Shown: positions 31,552 through 42,199, counted from the first letter of the stretch. The stretch is DNA of 64,000 bases from Gammaproteobacteria bacterium (GCA_021731365.1 JAKFXL010000029.1:1-64000); one strand, 5' to 3'. Notes: a model not told the origin generated them from the letters alone. Program-made: numbers and translations.

Positions 31552-32511
31552 GTGATCTATTCAAGAATAGCTGGCACCGGGAGTTATTTGCCCGACAACG
31601 TGCTGACAAACGCTGATCTGGAAAAGATGGTGGAGACCTCTGACCAGTGGATCAGGGAGCGTACCGGCATCCATAAACGCCATGTTGCTGTTGCCGGCCA
31701 AACCACCTGTGATCTTGCCGAGCAGGCGGCCATTAATGCAATAGCGGCGGCGGGTATCACGGCTGCCGATATCGACCTGATTATTGTGGCCACAACCACC
31801 GCAGATAAAATCTTCCCCAGCACTGCCTGTCTGTTGCAAAAGCGCCTCGGTATACATGGTCCTGCAGCCTTTGATATCCAGGCGGTCTGTTCTGGTTTTG
31901 TCTATGCCCTCAGTGTTGCCGATAAGTTTATCCGTGCTGGCAGCGCCAAACGTGCGTTGGTGGTGGGGGCCGAGACCTTGTCGCGCATTATCAACTGGAA
32001 AGACAGGGGTACCTGTGTCCTGTTTGGTGATGGTGCCGGTGCCGTGGTGCTGGAGGCCAGCGCAGAGCCGGGCATCTTGAGCACCCATCTGCATGCAGAT
32101 GGTGAATATGATGAGATGTTGCATGTGCCCGGGGGTATCTCCCGTGGTGATGAGGGTGGGCGTCTCTTTATGGAGATGCAAGGCAACGAAGTCTTTAAGT
32201 TCGCTGTTCGTACCTTGGGCCGCATTGTGGACGAGACCCTTGAAGCCAATAATATGCAGAAGAGCGATATCGACTGGTTGGTGCCCCACCAGGCCAATAT
32301 CCGCATCATCACTGCCACCGCCAAAAAACTCGATATGCCCATGGAAAAAGTGGTGGTGACAGTGCATGAACACGGCAATACTTCTGCCGCTTCAATCCCG
32401 TTGGCGCTTGATGTGGCGGTGCGTGATGGACGGATTCAGCGTGGCCAGACGGTCCTGCTGGAGGCCTTTGGTGGTGGTTTTACCTGGGGCTCAGCGCTGC
32501 TTAAGTTTTAG
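31552..32511 (+). CDS. fabH: Beta-ketoacyl-ACP synthase III
   Basis: Condenses acetyl-CoA with malonyl-ACP to start fatty acid synthesis. The 319 residues have catalytic Cys113 in [13 protein letters not shown], His in VPHQANIRI and Asn in [14 protein letters not shown]. The start is GTG, three bases after plsX stops, so the two are closely coupled. Confidence 0.97.
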   Translation: MIYSRIAGTGSYLPDNVLTNADLEKMVETSDQWIRERTGIHKRHVAVAGQTTCDLAEQAAINAIAAAGITAADIDLIIVATTTADKIFPSTACLLQKRLGIHGPAAFDIQAVCSGFVYALSVADKFIRAGSAKRALVVGAETLSRIINWKDRGTCVLFGDGAGAVVLEASAEPGILSTHLHADGEYDEMLHVPGGISRGDEGGRLFMEMQGNEVFKFAVRTLGRIVDETLEANNMQKSDIDWLVPHQANIRIITATAKKLDMPMEKVVVTVHEHGNTSAASIPLALDVAVRDGRIQRGQTVLLEAFGGGFTWGSALLKF

Positions 32512-32550
32512 GCTTAACGAATCCAGATATATAGTTAAGAAGGGTTGTTT

Positions 32551-33489
32551 ATGTCATTTGCGATGGTTTTTCCTGGCCAGGGTTCACAAGCTGTGGGCAT
32601 GTTGGCAGCGTTGGCAGTCGAGTGGAGCCAAGTGGGGGAGACCTTTGCTGAGGCCAGTGATGTACTCGGTTACGATTTGTGGCGACTGGTACAGGCAGGC
32701 AGTGAGGCGGATCTTAACCAGACTGACAAAACCCAGCCCGCGATGTTGGCGGCGGGCCTCGCCTGCTGGCGTGTCTGGCAGGCGGCAGGCGGCCCAGTGC
32801 CCAGCCTCATGGCGGGCCATAGTCTTGGTGAATATACAGCGCTGGTGGCGGCAGAGGCTCTCGATTTTGCCACGGCTGTCAAACTGGTAGAGAGACGTGG
32901 CCAGCTGATGCAGGCCGCAGTACCCGAGGGGCAGGGGGCCATGGCGGCAATCCTTGGGCTGAGTGATGACGAGGTGGTGGCGGTGTGTGCCGCCGCGGCT
33001 GAAGGGGCGGTGGTGCAGGCGGTTAACTTCAATGCCCCGGGGCAGGTGGTGGTGGCTGGCTCTGCGGCAGCTGTGGCACGGGCGCTGGTGCTGGCCAAAG
33101 AGGCGGGGGCTAAACGCGCCATACCGTTGCCGGTGAGTGTCCCTTCGCACTGTAGCTTGATGCGCCCCGCGGCGGACGAGCTGGCCAAAATATTGGCCGC
33201 TATCGAGGTCAAGCCGCCACGGATAGAGGTATTGCATAACGTTGATGTCTCATCCCATCAGGATGGCGCAGCGATTCGCCTATTATTGGCGCAGCAGCTG
33301 CATCAACCGGTGCGCTGGGTAGAGACCGTACAAACGCTGGGTAAAACCGGTGTCACTACTATAGTAGAATGTGGTCCGGGCAAGGTTCTGGCGGGGCTGA
33401 ATAAACGTATCGACCGTGACATAAATACATTGCCGGTATTTGATGCGGCTACGTTACAGGCTGCATTGGACCTGGTTAACGGTGCGTAG
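32551..33489 (+). CDS. fabD: Malonyl-CoA:ACP transacylase
   Basis: Loads malonyl groups onto ACP. The 312 residues begin MSFAMVFPGQGSQAVGML, with nucleophile Ser91 in AGHSLGEYTALVA and a histidine in VPSHCSLM. The ATG is chosen over a TTG six bases upstream because it fits the family N-terminus. AAGGG lies upstream. Confidence 0.97.
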   Translation: MSFAMVFPGQGSQAVGMLAALAVEWSQVGETFAEASDVLGYDLWRLVQAGSEADLNQTDKTQPAMLAAGLACWRVWQAAGGPVPSLMAGHSLGEYTALVAAEALDFATAVKLVERRGQLMQAAVPEGQGAMAAILGLSDDEVVAVCAAAAEGAVVQAVNFNAPGQVVVAGSAAAVARALVLAKEAGAKRAIPLPVSVPSHCSLMRPAADELAKILAAIEVKPPRIEVLHNVDVSSHQDGAAIRLLLAQQLHQPVRWVETVQTLGKTGVTTIVECGPGKVLAGLNKRIDRDINTLPVFDAATLQAALDLVNGA

Positions 33490-33510
33490 AGATAAAAGGG
33501 TATTGTCATT

Positions 33511-34254
33511 ATGAAACTGGAAAATGAGATTGCGCTGATTAGCGGTGCCAGTCGTGGCATTGGTAAGGCAACTGCGCTTGAGCTGGGCAAGGATGGTGCT
33601 GTGGTGATTGGTACGGCCACCTCTGCGAGCGGTGCCGCGGCCATCAGCAAGTACTTGGATGAGCATGGTATCAAGGGCAAAGGGGTGGTTTTGAATGTAA
33701 CCTCTCAAGAGTCTATTGATAGCGTGATTGAACAGATTACGACAGAGTTTGGCACGGTCTCGATTTTGGTGAATAACGCCGGTATTACGCGGGATAATCT
33801 CTTGATGCGGATGAAGGATGAGGAGTGGAACGATATTATTGATACCAACCTCGGTTCGGTTTTTCGCATGAGCAAGGCCTGTTTGCGTGGCATGATGAAG
33901 GCACGTAAAGGGCGGATCATCAGTGTTGCCTCTGTTGTGGGTGAGACGGGTAATGCCGGCCAAACCAATTATGCCGCTGCCAAGGCCGGTATTTTTGGTT
34001 TTACCAAATCCATGGCACGTGAAGTTGCCTCTCGTAATATCACGGTTAACGCCGTTGCACCGGGTTTTATCGACACTGATATGACCCGCGTACTGCCTGA
34101 TGAGCAGAAAGAGGCGTTGCTGAACCAAATTCCACTTAATCGTTTGGGTAAAGCCGAAGAGATTGCCGCTGCCATCGCCTTTTTGGCGTCACCAGCGGCA
34201 GGCTATATCACTGGTTTTACACTGGATGTGAATGGTGGCATGTACATGGGATAG
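33511..34254 (+). CDS. fabG: 3-oxoacyl-ACP reductase
   Basis: NADPH-dependent reduction in the elongation cycle. A 247-residue short-chain dehydrogenase with the cofactor loop SGASRGIGKATA, NNAGITRDNL and catalytic Tyr154 and Lys158 in NYAAAKAG; the end YITGFTLDVNGGMYMG is typical of FabG. It lies 21 bases after fabD. Confidence 0.97.
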   Translation: MKLENEIALISGASRGIGKATALELGKDGAVVIGTATSASGAAAISKYLDEHGIKGKGVVLNVTSQESIDSVIEQITTEFGTVSILVNNAGITRDNLLMRMKDEEWNDIIDTNLGSVFRMSKACLRGMMKARKGRIISVASVVGETGNAGQTNYAAAKAGIFGFTKSMAREVASRNITVNAVAPGFIDTDMTRVLPDEQKEALLNQIPLNRLGKAEEIAAAIAFLASPAAGYITGFTLDVNGGMYMG

Positions 34255-34341
34255 GTTGAAATCCCACGGTTACTATTTTAGTGTTGTATGAATTACCTTG
34301 TAGTTTTATCGAAAATCTCAGGTTATTTGTCGCGATCTTGC

Positions 34342-34369
34342 TTGCAACATCTGGATTTCAGGATAAAAT
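34342..34369 (+). promoter_or_regulatory. Probable acpP promoter
   Basis: TTGCAA (34342-34347), a 16-base spacer and TAAAAT (34364-34369). It would start transcription near 34376, about 40 bases before acpP, giving the highly expressed carrier-protein gene its own promoter. Confidence 0.5.
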
Positions 34370-34417
34370 ACCGACCGCAGCGTGATCTGCATAAAATTTT
34401 TGGAGGAACCATTTGTC

Positions 34418-34654
34418 ATGAGCACTATCGAAGAACGCGTCAAGAAGATTGTGATTGAACAGTTAGGTGTCAAGGAAGAGGAAGTCACCACCGAAGCTTC
34501 TTTTGTTGACGATCTCGGCGCAGATTCGCTCGATACAGTGGAATTGGTGATGGCCCTGGAAGAAGAGTTCGAATGCGAAATTCCAGACGAAGAGGCCGAG
34601 AAGATCACTACTGTTCAGCAGGCTATCGATTACATTAACTCTACTTTGGGTTAA
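34418..34654 (+). CDS. acpP: Acyl carrier protein
   Basis: A 78-residue acidic four-helix carrier. The phosphopantetheine site is Ser37 in [18 protein letters not shown]. The ATG begins [12 protein letters not shown], the standard N-terminus; GGAGG lies 11 bases upstream. The flanking promoter and terminator-like hairpin fit its separate, high expression. Confidence 0.98.
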   Translation: MSTIEERVKKIVIEQLGVKEEEVTTEASFVDDLGADSLDTVELVMALEEEFECEIPDEEAEKITTVQQAIDYINSTLG

Positions 34655-34674
34655 CTGTTACGAATCCAGTAGAG

Positions 34675-34708
34675 GCCGCAGTGCCGCGTGTGCAGCCTGC
34701 GGCTTTTT
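34675..34708 (+). terminator. Terminator-like hairpin between acpP and fabF
   Basis: A 7-bp GC-rich stem GCCGCAG / CTGCGGC with a 15-base loop is followed by five T. It probably terminates part of the acpP transcripts, lowering fabF expression relative to acpP. Confidence 0.7.
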
Positions 34709-34766
34709 GCTTTGTGCGGTGCGCCAAATGGGGTGCCAGCACTCACTTTCAGAGGTTATTCAAAAC

Positions 34767-36008
34767 GTGAGCATGCAGCGTCGAGTTGTTGTCACTGGTC
34801 TGGGCATGGTTGGCCCAGTGGGACTTTCTGTTAAAGAGTCATGGGCCAATATTTTAGCGGGCAAGAGTGGTATTGGTCCGATCACCCATTTTGATACCAC
34901 TGATTTTAGTGTGCGGTTTGGTGGGTCGGTCTGGAATTTTGATGCTACTCATTACATGTCGGCCAAAGATGCCCGGCGTATGGACCCCTTTATTCATTAC
35001 GGGATTGCCGCTGCCAAGGAGGCGTTTGAGGACTCTGGCCTGACCGTGACCGAGGAGAATGCCGAGCGCATCGGTGTAATGATCGGTTCTGGCATTGGTG
35101 GTCTGCCCGGTATTGAGAGTGGTCACGAGACCTTTCGTACGGCCGGTCCGCGCAAACTTTCACCATTTTTCGTTCCGAGCAATATCATTAATATGATTTC
35201 CGGCAACTTTTCCATCATGTATGGCATGAAGGGGCCGAATCTGGCGATTGTCACCGCCTGTGCCACCGGCACCCACAATATTGGTGAAGCGGCGCGTATT
35301 ATTGCCCGTGGTGATGCCGATGCGATGGTGGCGGGCGGCGCTGAAATGGCGACGTCACCCACCGGTCTGGGTGGTTTTGCTGCCGCACGGGCGCTCTCTA
35401 CCCGTAATGATGACCCTGCCACCGCCAGCCGCCCTTGGGACAAGGACCGTGACGGCTTTGTCTTGAGTGATGGCGCCGGTGTTGTAGTGCTGGAGGAGTA
35501 CGAATCTGCCAAAAAACGCGGTGCCAATATCTATGCTGAGGTTTCTGGTTCTGGCATGAATGGTGATGCGTACCATATGACCACGCCGAGTGAAGGCGGA
35601 GAGGGGGCGCGCCGCTGTATGGCCCTGGCCCTGAAACATGCCGGTATTAACCCTGAACAGGTCGATTACATTAATGCCCACGGTACTTCTACCCCGGCAG
35701 GCGATCGTGCTGAAACCATGGCGACCAAGTCGATGTTTGGTGATCACGCTTACAAGCTGGCAATGAGTTCCACCAAGTCGATGACGGGGCATCTATTAGG
35801 CGCGGCAGGTGGCATTGAGGCGATTTTTACTGCCTTGGCTATTCGCGACCAGGTGGCACCACCGACTATTAATTACACCACGCCAGATCCTGAGTGCGAT
35901 CTTGATTATGTGCCCAACGAGGCTCGCCCGATGAAGATCGATGTGGCCATCTCCAACTCCTTTGGTTTTGGTGGTACCAACGGCACGCTGGTATTCAATA
36001 AAGTATAA
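34767..36008 (+). CDS. fabF: Beta-ketoacyl-ACP synthase II
   Basis: Elongating condensing enzyme. The chain has [19 protein letters not shown], catalytic Cys in [14 protein letters not shown], and two histidines in [12 protein letters not shown] and [16 protein letters not shown] chose a GTG start ([13 protein letters not shown]) because it lies 11 bases after AGAGG and gives 413 residues, the usual length; the ATG six bases later is the alternative. Confidence 0.95.
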   Translation: MSMQRRVVVTGLGMVGPVGLSVKESWANILAGKSGIGPITHFDTTDFSVRFGGSVWNFDATHYMSAKDARRMDPFIHYGIAAAKEAFEDSGLTVTEENAERIGVMIGSGIGGLPGIESGHETFRTAGPRKLSPFFVPSNIINMISGNFSIMYGMKGPNLAIVTACATGTHNIGEAARIIARGDADAMVAGGAEMATSPTGLGGFAAARALSTRNDDPATASRPWDKDRDGFVLSDGAGVVVLEEYESAKKRGANIYAEVSGSGMNGDAYHMTTPSEGGEGARRCMALALKHAGINPEQVDYINAHGTSTPAGDRAETMATKSMFGDHAYKLAMSSTKSMTGHLLGAAGGIEAIFTALAIRDQVAPPTINYTTPDPECDLDYVPNEARPMKIDVAISNSFGFGGTNGTLVFNKV

Positions 36009-36063
36009 GGGGTAATATGCGGTGGCCTCACCAAGGGGCAGCCGCATGTAGCGTGGTACGTTG

Positions 36064-37431
36064 ATGGTATCTACTCAGATTACTCCCGCCGTTCTTGTAT
36101 CAACTCCGCCGCGCCAGCAGCGGTTGCAAGAGAGCTTCGATCTGTTGCGGTTGCATGCATTAAACCCGCAGCGTTACCCCTATCTGTTGGAGAGTGTCGT
36201 TCACGGCACGGCCCAGTCACGTTACGACATTCTGTTTGCTTTCCCGGGTGCGAGCATGGATGCGACGGGACAGGATTTTTTATCAGCACTTGATCAGCAG
36301 TGGCAGAGTGACCGTAAGCAGGATGAAACTACCGTTGATCTGCCGTTTAGCGGCGGTTGGTTCCTCTATCTTGGTTACGAGCTGGTGGCGCAGATCGAGC
36401 CCAGATTGTGTGCTCTGAGGGCCGATGCGGTGTTGCCCGCAGCGTTTGCCACCCGTATTCCTGCGGCGGCCATCCGTGACCATCAGTCGGGGTGCTGCCA
36501 TCTGGTCTGTGAACCAGGGGCCGAGCCGCTGTTGGCTAAGATGGCCGGTGACATTGCCCGTCTCCCCAGTATAGATAAACGGTCTTCTTGCCCCCCGGTA
36601 GTGATCTCCATCAGCGAAGATGAGCCGCGCCGTTTCCTCGCTGGGGTTGAACGTATCCGTGATTACATTCGTGAGGGAGACGTCTTTCAGGTCAACCTGT
36701 CGCGTGCCTGGCGGCTCACCCTTGCCGAGGGGGACGCGGTACAGCTCTATCGTCGTTTGCGTGACCATAATCCGGCACCGTTTGCGGCGCTGGTCAGTTA
36801 TGGTGGCAAGAGTGTGATCAGTTCATCGCCCGAGCGGTTGGTGAGTGTGAAGGGGGATCGTGTCAGTGTCCGCCCGATTGCGGGTACCCGGCCACGCAGC
36901 GCCGATGCAGCGGCAGATGCTGCCTATGCCAAAACGTTGCTGGACCACCCTAAAGAGCGTGCCGAACATGTGATGCTGATTGATCTGGAGCGTAATGATC
37001 TTGGCCGGCTCTGCGTACCGGGTAGTGTAGTGGTGGATGAGATGATGGTGCTGGAGTCGTATGCCCATGTACATCACATCGTCTCTAATGTTTCAGGGAC
37101 GTTGCGTCCTGGTACCACACCGGCAGCGGTGATTCGGGCAGTTTTTCCCGGCGGCACCATTACCGGTTGCCCCAAGGTACGTTGCATGGAGATCATCCAT
37201 GAAATGGAGCAGGAGGGACGGGGGCCTTATACCGGTTCAGTAGGCTATCTCAGCCATTCAGGAGAGATGGATCTCAATATTCTTATTCGTACCATGGTGC
37301 TGGATGGCCAGCAGCTCCATTTCCGTACAGGCGCGGGCATTGTCAACGACTCACTCCCCGACGCTGAGCTGGCAGAGACCCGTGCCAAGGCGTTGGGACT
37401 GTTACGTGCGTTAGGGGTGGAGACGACGTGA
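36064..37431 (+). CDS. pabB: Aminodeoxychorismate synthase component I
   Basis: Chorismate-using enzyme of folate synthesis that adds ammonia to form aminodeoxychorismate. The 455 residues match the TrpE/PabB family: EGDVFQVNLSRAW, SSSPERLVSV, PIAGTRPRS, VMLIDLERNDLGR, GTITGCPKVRCMEII and GPYTGSVGYL. The PIAGT motif has Ala where classical PabB (E. coli) has a reactive Lys (PIKGT), a TrpE-like trait. Assignment to folate rests on the directly coupled pabC. Its stop overlaps the pabC start. No glutaminase (pabA) gene is in the window. Confidence 0.85.
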   Translation: MVSTQITPAVLVSTPPRQQRLQESFDLLRLHALNPQRYPYLLESVVHGTAQSRYDILFAFPGASMDATGQDFLSALDQQWQSDRKQDETTVDLPFSGGWFLYLGYELVAQIEPRLCALRADAVLPAAFATRIPAAAIRDHQSGCCHLVCEPGAEPLLAKMAGDIARLPSIDKRSSCPPVVISISEDEPRRFLAGVERIRDYIREGDVFQVNLSRAWRLTLAEGDAVQLYRRLRDHNPAPFAALVSYGGKSVISSSPERLVSVKGDRVSVRPIAGTRPRSADAAADAAYAKTLLDHPKERAEHVMLIDLERNDLGRLCVPGSVVVDEMMVLESYAHVHHIVSNVSGTLRPGTTPAAVIRAVFPGGTITGCPKVRCMEIIHEMEQEGRGPYTGSVGYLSHSGEMDLNILIRTMVLDGQQLHFRTGAGIVNDSLPDAELAETRAKALGLLRALGVETT

Positions 37432-38273
37432 TGGAGTATCTGGTCAATGGTGTGCTGACCAGCCATCTGCCGTGTGGCGATCGGGCGATCCAGTATGGGG
37501 ATGGGCTGTTTGAGACAATTGCCGTCTGCAACGGCAGGATTGAGTTCTGGCAGCGCCATATGCAGCGGCTGGCCGCCGGGTGTGAGCGGCTGGCCATTCC
37601 AGCGCCTGATGCGACTCAGCTGTTAGCGGAGGCACGTACGCTGCTCAAAGGTGATAATGGGGTGCTGAAGATCATCATCAGCCGTGGCCAGGGCGGGCGG
37701 GGTTATCGGCCAGCCACTCTTGCTGAGACTCAGCCGACACGGATGCTAGCCTGTTATCCTTGGCCAGACCACCCTGCCGCCAATTTAACGCAGGGTGTTG
37801 TGCTCAGGTATTGCACCACCCATACCACCCTGAACCCGGCGCTGGCGGGTATTAAACATCTGAACCGTCTGGAACAGGTACTGGCACGGGGGGAGTGGCA
37901 TGACAGTGCGATCGCCGAAGGGGTGATGTCTGACATGAATGGCAACATCATCGAAGGAACCATGAGCAACCTCTTCTTTGTGCGGGCAGGACAGCTCCAT
38001 ACCCCCGATTTGTCAAACAGCGGTGTGGCTGGCATTATCCGTGCGGTGATTATGGAACTGGCGGGCCGGTTGAGTCTCCCGCTCCAGTGTCAGTGTTACT
38101 CTCGCGATGACCTCGAATCTGCCGATGAGATTTTTGTGACCAACTCGGTGATTGGCATTTGGCCGGTGTGCCAGATTGAAAAACGTTCGTATCCGCTGGG
38201 TGAGATCACTCATCAGCTGCTGGATGGGCTCAATAACAGACGACTACAAAAAGGTGAGCATGAGAGCGTTTAA
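37431..38273 (+). CDS. pabC: Aminodeoxychorismate lyase
   Basis: PLP-dependent fold-type IV enzyme that releases pyruvate to give 4-aminobenzoate. The 280 residues include the RAIQYGDGLFETIAV opening motif, the PLP lysine in LAGIKHLNRLEQVLAR and the EGTMSNLFFV segment. The ATG overlaps the pabB stop (TGATG) with GGAG 8 bases upstream; the 3' end overlaps mltG by 14 bases. Confidence 0.95.
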   Translation: MEYLVNGVLTSHLPCGDRAIQYGDGLFETIAVCNGRIEFWQRHMQRLAAGCERLAIPAPDATQLLAEARTLLKGDNGVLKIIISRGQGGRGYRPATLAETQPTRMLACYPWPDHPAANLTQGVVLRYCTTHTTLNPALAGIKHLNRLEQVLARGEWHDSAIAEGVMSDMNGNIIEGTMSNLFFVRAGQLHTPDLSNSGVAGIIRAVIMELAGRLSLPLQCQCYSRDDLESADEIFVTNSVIGIWPVCQIEKRSYPLGEITHQLLDGLNNRRLQKGEHESV

Positions 38274-39264
38274 GGGATTGTTAGTGGCGGCACTGCTGAT
38301 GGCGTTGTTGGGAGGCAGTGTCATTGGCTGGCAGTTTTACAGCTTTAAAACTCAACCCCTGACAGTGACAGTGCCGCAGGTATTTGAAGTAAAGCCGGGG
38401 GCGAGCCTTGCGCAGGTGGCCAAAGGACTTAAAGAGCGCGGTTTGATTGACTACCCACGGTATATGACGCTCTGGGGACGGATTCAGGGAACGGCCGGGC
38501 AGCTGCGGATGGGTGAGTACCGCATTGAACCGGGCATGACAGCGCTGACCCTGCTGGAGCAGATGGTGAAAGGGCAGGTGATTCAATATTCGCTGACTAT
38601 CGTTGAGGGCTGGACCTACAAACAGATGATGCAGGCGGTTCATGGCAATGAAAAGCTGGTCCATACCCTTAAGGATCTGCCCGCCAGTGAGGTAATGACA
38701 AAGCTGGGTGCGGCGGGTGAACACCCTGAGGGACGGTTTTTTCCGGACACCTACCACTTTACTGCCGGCATGAGCGATTTTGATTTTATTAAACGTGCCT
38801 ATGATGGCATGACGGCAAGGCTGGAACAGGAGTGGTCACAGCGGGCTGAAGGGTTGCCATATAAAACACCCTATGAGGCGTTGATTATGGCCTCTATTGT
38901 TGAACGTGAAACCGGGGTCGCACACGAGCGTGGAGAGATTGCCGGGGTGTTTGTTCGGCGTCTGCAGATCGGAATGAAGTTGCAAACGGACCCGACCGTC
39001 ATCTATGGCATAGGTGATAGTTATGATGGCGATATCCGTCGCCGTGATCTGATTACTGATACACCTTATAACACCTACACCCGTTATGGCTTGCCGCCCA
39101 CGCCCATTGCCATGCCCAGTGGCGAGGCGATTCATGCGGCACTGCACCCGCTGGAAGGTACATCGCTCTACTTTGTTGCCAAGGGTGGCGGTGGCCACTA
39201 TTTTTCTGCCACGCTGCCGGAACACGAGGCAGCAGTGAGACGTTATCTGTTGAATAAACAGTGA
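38260..39264 (+). CDS. mltG: Endolytic murein transglycosylase MltG
   Basis: Inner-membrane lytic transglycosylase that limits glycan-strand length. The 334 residues have one N-terminal transmembrane helix (about 6-26), a LysM-like subdomain, and the YceG catalytic domain with [12 protein letters not shown], the glutamate-containing [13 protein letters not shown] (about 207-219), and [11 protein letters not shown]. The chosen ATG is preceded by AAGGTG and lies inside the end of pabC. Confidence 0.95.
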   Translation: MRAFKGLLVAALLMALLGGSVIGWQFYSFKTQPLTVTVPQVFEVKPGASLAQVAKGLKERGLIDYPRYMTLWGRIQGTAGQLRMGEYRIEPGMTALTLLEQMVKGQVIQYSLTIVEGWTYKQMMQAVHGNEKLVHTLKDLPASEVMTKLGAAGEHPEGRFFPDTYHFTAGMSDFDFIKRAYDGMTARLEQEWSQRAEGLPYKTPYEALIMASIVERETGVAHERGEIAGVFVRRLQIGMKLQTDPTVIYGIGDSYDGDIRRRDLITDTPYNTYTRYGLPPTPIAMPSGEAIHAALHPLEGTSLYFVAKGGGGHYFSATLPEHEAAVRRYLLNKQ

Positions 39265-39284
39265 TCACAGGGGGGATGGTCAAC

Positions 39285-39917
39285 ATGAAGCGTGGTCTGT
39301 TTATTACGATGGAAGGGATTGAAGGGGTTGGCAAAACAACCAATCTTGAGTCGGTCTACCACTATATTAATAGTCACGATATTGATGTGGTGATCACACG
39401 GGAGCCGGGGGGGACCGAGCTGGGCGAAAAAATTCGCGGCTTACTGCTTGATCACCGCAACCAGAATATTGCCAACGATACAGAGCTGTTGCTGATGTTT
39501 GCCGCCCGTTCCCAACATATCGCTGAGGTGATTGAGCCGGCCTTGGCACAGGGGAAGTGGGTGCTGTGTGACCGCTTTACCGATGCCACCTACGCCTATC
39601 AAGGGGGCGGGCGTGGCATTGATAGCCAGCGCATCGCCCAGCTTGAGCAGTGGGTGCAGGGGGCGCTACGCCCTGATATCACCTTATTGCTTGATGCGCC
39701 GGTTGCAGTGGGGCTGGCCCGTGCCGCCAAACGCAAGGGGGAGGCGGACCGTTTTGAGCGGGAGAAACAGACATTTTTTGAACGGATCCGTAGCGCCTAT
39801 CTGGCGCTGGCGGCGCAGCACCCTAACCGTTACCGGGTGATTGATGCGGCACAAACCCTGGATCAGGTTAAGATGGCGCTTGAAACCATCATGGCAGCGG
39901 TGATCAAATCAGCATGA
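39285..39917 (+). CDS. tmk: Thymidylate kinase
   Basis: Phosphorylates dTMP to dTDP. The 210 residues have the P-loop [11 protein letters not shown] (about 9-19), the [13 protein letters not shown] segment and [17 protein letters not shown]. In-frame GTG and ATG codons occur 24 and 9 bases upstream, but the chosen ATG has a G-rich ribosome site at normal distance and fits the family N-terminus. It overlaps holB by ATGA. Confidence 0.95.
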   Translation: MKRGLFITMEGIEGVGKTTNLESVYHYINSHDIDVVITREPGGTELGEKIRGLLLDHRNQNIANDTELLLMFAARSQHIAEVIEPALAQGKWVLCDRFTDATYAYQGGGRGIDSQRIAQLEQWVQGALRPDITLLLDAPVAVGLARAAKRKGEADRFEREKQTFFERIRSAYLALAAQHPNRYRVIDAAQTLDQVKMALETIMAAVIKSA

Positions 39918-40906
39918 TGCCCTACCCTTGGCAGCAGTCGCAGTGGCAAAACCTGCAAACGTCACGGCAGCAGGGACGGTTGCCACACGCGCTGCTGTTG
40001 ACGGGGCCGCAGGGGTTGGGCAAAACCGAGTTTGCCCGCTACCTCACTCAGTCGCTGTTGTGTGAAGAGAATGGCGCGGCGGGTGAGCCGTGTGGTCGCT
40101 GTCGTGGTTGTCTGCTCTATCAGGCGGGCAACCATCCTGATGTGGCACTCATCTCGCCGCTGGAAGGAAAGAAAAATATCGGCGTGGACCAGGTGCGGGA
40201 GATTGGCCAATACCTGACACTGAAGGCGCAGTACTCTGGTTATCGGGTGGTGGTGCTGGCCCCGGCAGAGACGATGAATGTCAACTCTGCCAATAGCCTG
40301 CTCAAAACACTGGAGGAGCCATCACAGGGGACAGTATTGATCCTGGTGACTGCCCGCCCGGCGCAGCTGCCAGCGACAATACGTTCGCGTTGCCAGGAGA
40401 TCCGTTTTGGTGCGGTAACGCTGGAGATGGGGGGCGAGTGGTTACAAACCCAGGGGATTACCACTGATAGTAGGCTGCTGATGGCGTTAGCCAATGGCGC
40501 ACCATTAAAGGCGGCCGGGTTTGCGGACGACAACATGATTCAGTCCCGACTGGAGTGGTTTCAGGCATTGGAAGCGCTGGCAAAACAGGGGGTTGATCCC
40601 ATTGAGATTGCCGCCAGACAGGTTAAAACCGGCCCCGCTGCCAGCCTTCACTGGCTGTATGCCTGGAGTGTCGATATGGTCCGTTTAAAAGTGAGCCAGC
40701 AACCGCCACATCTGGCCAATCGTGATATCGAATCACGTTTGCTTAATCTGGCGGATCGGGTATCTTTGAAAAACCTAATGTTATGGCTGGATCGGGTACA
40801 GACCGCACTACGTGAGATTGATGCTAACTTCAATTCCACATTAATAGTGGAAGGTCTGTTGATCCAGTGGCAAAAGCTGTTTACCACAGCGGCTTTGAGG
40901 AGTTGA
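39914..40906 (+). CDS. holB: DNA polymerase III delta-prime subunit
   Basis: Clamp-loader subunit. The 330 residues have the P-loop-like [14 protein letters not shown], a zinc-binding cluster around [18 protein letters not shown], the SRC motif in [11 protein letters not shown], and the C-terminal collar domain. It overlaps the tmk stop. The tmk-holB-pilZ-tatD order is the non-enteric arrangement, with pilZ added to the E. coli one. Confidence 0.95.
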   Translation: MMPYPWQQSQWQNLQTSRQQGRLPHALLLTGPQGLGKTEFARYLTQSLLCEENGAAGEPCGRCRGCLLYQAGNHPDVALISPLEGKKNIGVDQVREIGQYLTLKAQYSGYRVVVLAPAETMNVNSANSLLKTLEEPSQGTVLILVTARPAQLPATIRSRCQEIRFGAVTLEMGGEWLQTQGITTDSRLLMALANGAPLKAAGFADDNMIQSRLEWFQALEALAKQGVDPIEIAARQVKTGPAASLHWLYAWSVDMVRLKVSQQPPHLANRDIESRLLNLADRVSLKNLMLWLDRVQTALREIDANFNSTLIVEGLLIQWQKLFTTAALRS

Positions 40907-40913
40907 CACGTTA

Positions 40914-41288
40914 ATGTCCGAAGAACATAGCAATCCCACAACATCGGTGAGAAGCCAGGGGATTTTGTCGCTCACAATTAAGGACAAAGGGGCGCTCTAT
41001 GCCGCTTACATGCCTTTTGTGAAAAATGGCGGCCTGTTTATCCCCACCAATAAAGAGTACAAGCTTGGGGATGAGGTCTTCCTGCTGCTCAAACTGATGG
41101 AAGAGACTGAAAAGCTACCGGTGGTAGGTAAGGTCATCTGGGTAACCCCTAAAGGGGCGCAAGGTAACCGCGTTGCCGGTATTGGTGTGCAGTTTGCTGC
41201 GGATCAGGATGGTGGCATTGCGCGTAAAAAAATTGAAACCTATCTGGGGGGTGCGATGAAGTCGGACCGCCCGACACATACTATGTGA
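40914..41288 (+). CDS. pilZ: PilZ domain protein (type IV pilus assembly type)
   Basis: A 124-residue single PilZ domain. The stretch LYAAYMPFVKNGGLFIPTNKEYKLGDEVFLLL resembles the pilus-assembly PilZ of Pseudomonas. It lacks the RxxxR and D/NxSxxG pair that binds c-di-GMP, as the pilus-type PilZ does, so it likely acts through protein contacts. It lies between holB and tatD, the conserved position for this type. Confidence 0.93.
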   Translation: MSEEHSNPTTSVRSQGILSLTIKDKGALYAAYMPFVKNGGLFIPTNKEYKLGDEVFLLLKLMEETEKLPVVGKVIWVTPKGAQGNRVAGIGVQFAADQDGGIARKKIETYLGGAMKSDRPTHTM

Positions 41289-41330
41289 CGTCCTCTTATT
41301 TTCTGCCACTAAGTAACAAACAGAGCCAAT

Positions 41331-42116
41331 ATGATTCAACTTGTTGATTCCCACTGTCATCTTGACCGGTTAGACCATGAAAAACTGGGGCTTGATATTG
41401 ATCAGGTCTATGCCCAGGCACGGCAGCTGGGGGTAAATCATATGCTTTGTGTATCCATCAATATGGAGCAGTGGCCCAATATGATGGCGCTGGTGGAAAA
41501 ATCGGAACACGTATACGCCTCAGTGGGTGTACATCCGACTGAGCAGGAGGGGCATGACCCCAGTGTTGATGAGTTGATTCAATTGGCGGCACACCCCAAG
41601 GTTGTGGCTATTGGCGAGACAGGTCTGGATTACTTTCACTGTAAAGATGATCTTGAGTGGCAGCGCGATCGCCTGCGCCGTCATATTGCCGCTGCCAAGG
41701 CTACCGGCAAGCCGTTGATTGTGCACAGTCGTGACGCCCAGCCGGACACCTTGAATATTTTGGAAGAGGAGGGGGCCGCCACCGTGGGTGGGGTGATGCA
41801 CTGCTTTGTTGATGATTGGGAGAGCGCCCAGCGTGCCATTGCCCTCAATTTTTATATCTCTTTTTCCGGGATCGTCACCTTTAAGAGTGCGACTGAGTTA
41901 AAAGAGGTGGCGCAAAAGGTACCGCTGGAGTGGATGTTGGTAGAGACCGACTCGCCCTATTTAACTCCCATGCCCCATCGCGGCAAAAGCAACCAGCCCG
42001 GGTATACCCGCCATGTGGCGGAGTACATCGCTGAGCTGCGGGGTGAACCGCTGGAACGGGTGGCGCAGGTGACCACTGAGAATTTTTTCCGGCTGTTTAA
42101 ACACACCGTAAAATAG
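41331..42116 (+). CDS. tatD: TatD-family metal-dependent hydrolase
   Basis: A 261-residue TIM-barrel DNase/hydrolase of the YcfH branch. Metal-binding motifs are VDSHCHLD at the N-terminus, AIGETGLDYF, LIVHSRDA and LVETDSPYLTPMPHRGK. It ends the fatty-acid to DNA-metabolism string as ycfH does in E. coli. Its substrate in vivo is uncertain. Confidence 0.95.
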   Translation: MIQLVDSHCHLDRLDHEKLGLDIDQVYAQARQLGVNHMLCVSINMEQWPNMMALVEKSEHVYASVGVHPTEQEGHDPSVDELIQLAAHPKVVAIGETGLDYFHCKDDLEWQRDRLRRHIAAAKATGKPLIVHSRDAQPDTLNILEEEGAATVGGVMHCFVDDWESAQRAIALNFYISFSGIVTFKSATELKEVAQKVPLEWMLVETDSPYLTPMPHRGKSNQPGYTRHVAEYIAELRGEPLERVAQVTTENFFRLFKHTVK

Positions 42117-42199
42117 CGCTAATTTGACCCCGGTTTTACCAGGCATGGTTGTAGGATATCCTTCCCGTAATAAGGATAGTGAATCAGCGGAGCACGGCA

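Noticed and set aside
32584-33237. A 217-codon minus frame inside fabD
   Set aside because: Antisense shadow; fabD motifs are complete on the plus strand.
33454-34128. A 224-codon frame antisense to fabG and fabD
   Set aside because: No family resemblance; it is a shadow of well-supported genes on the plus strand.
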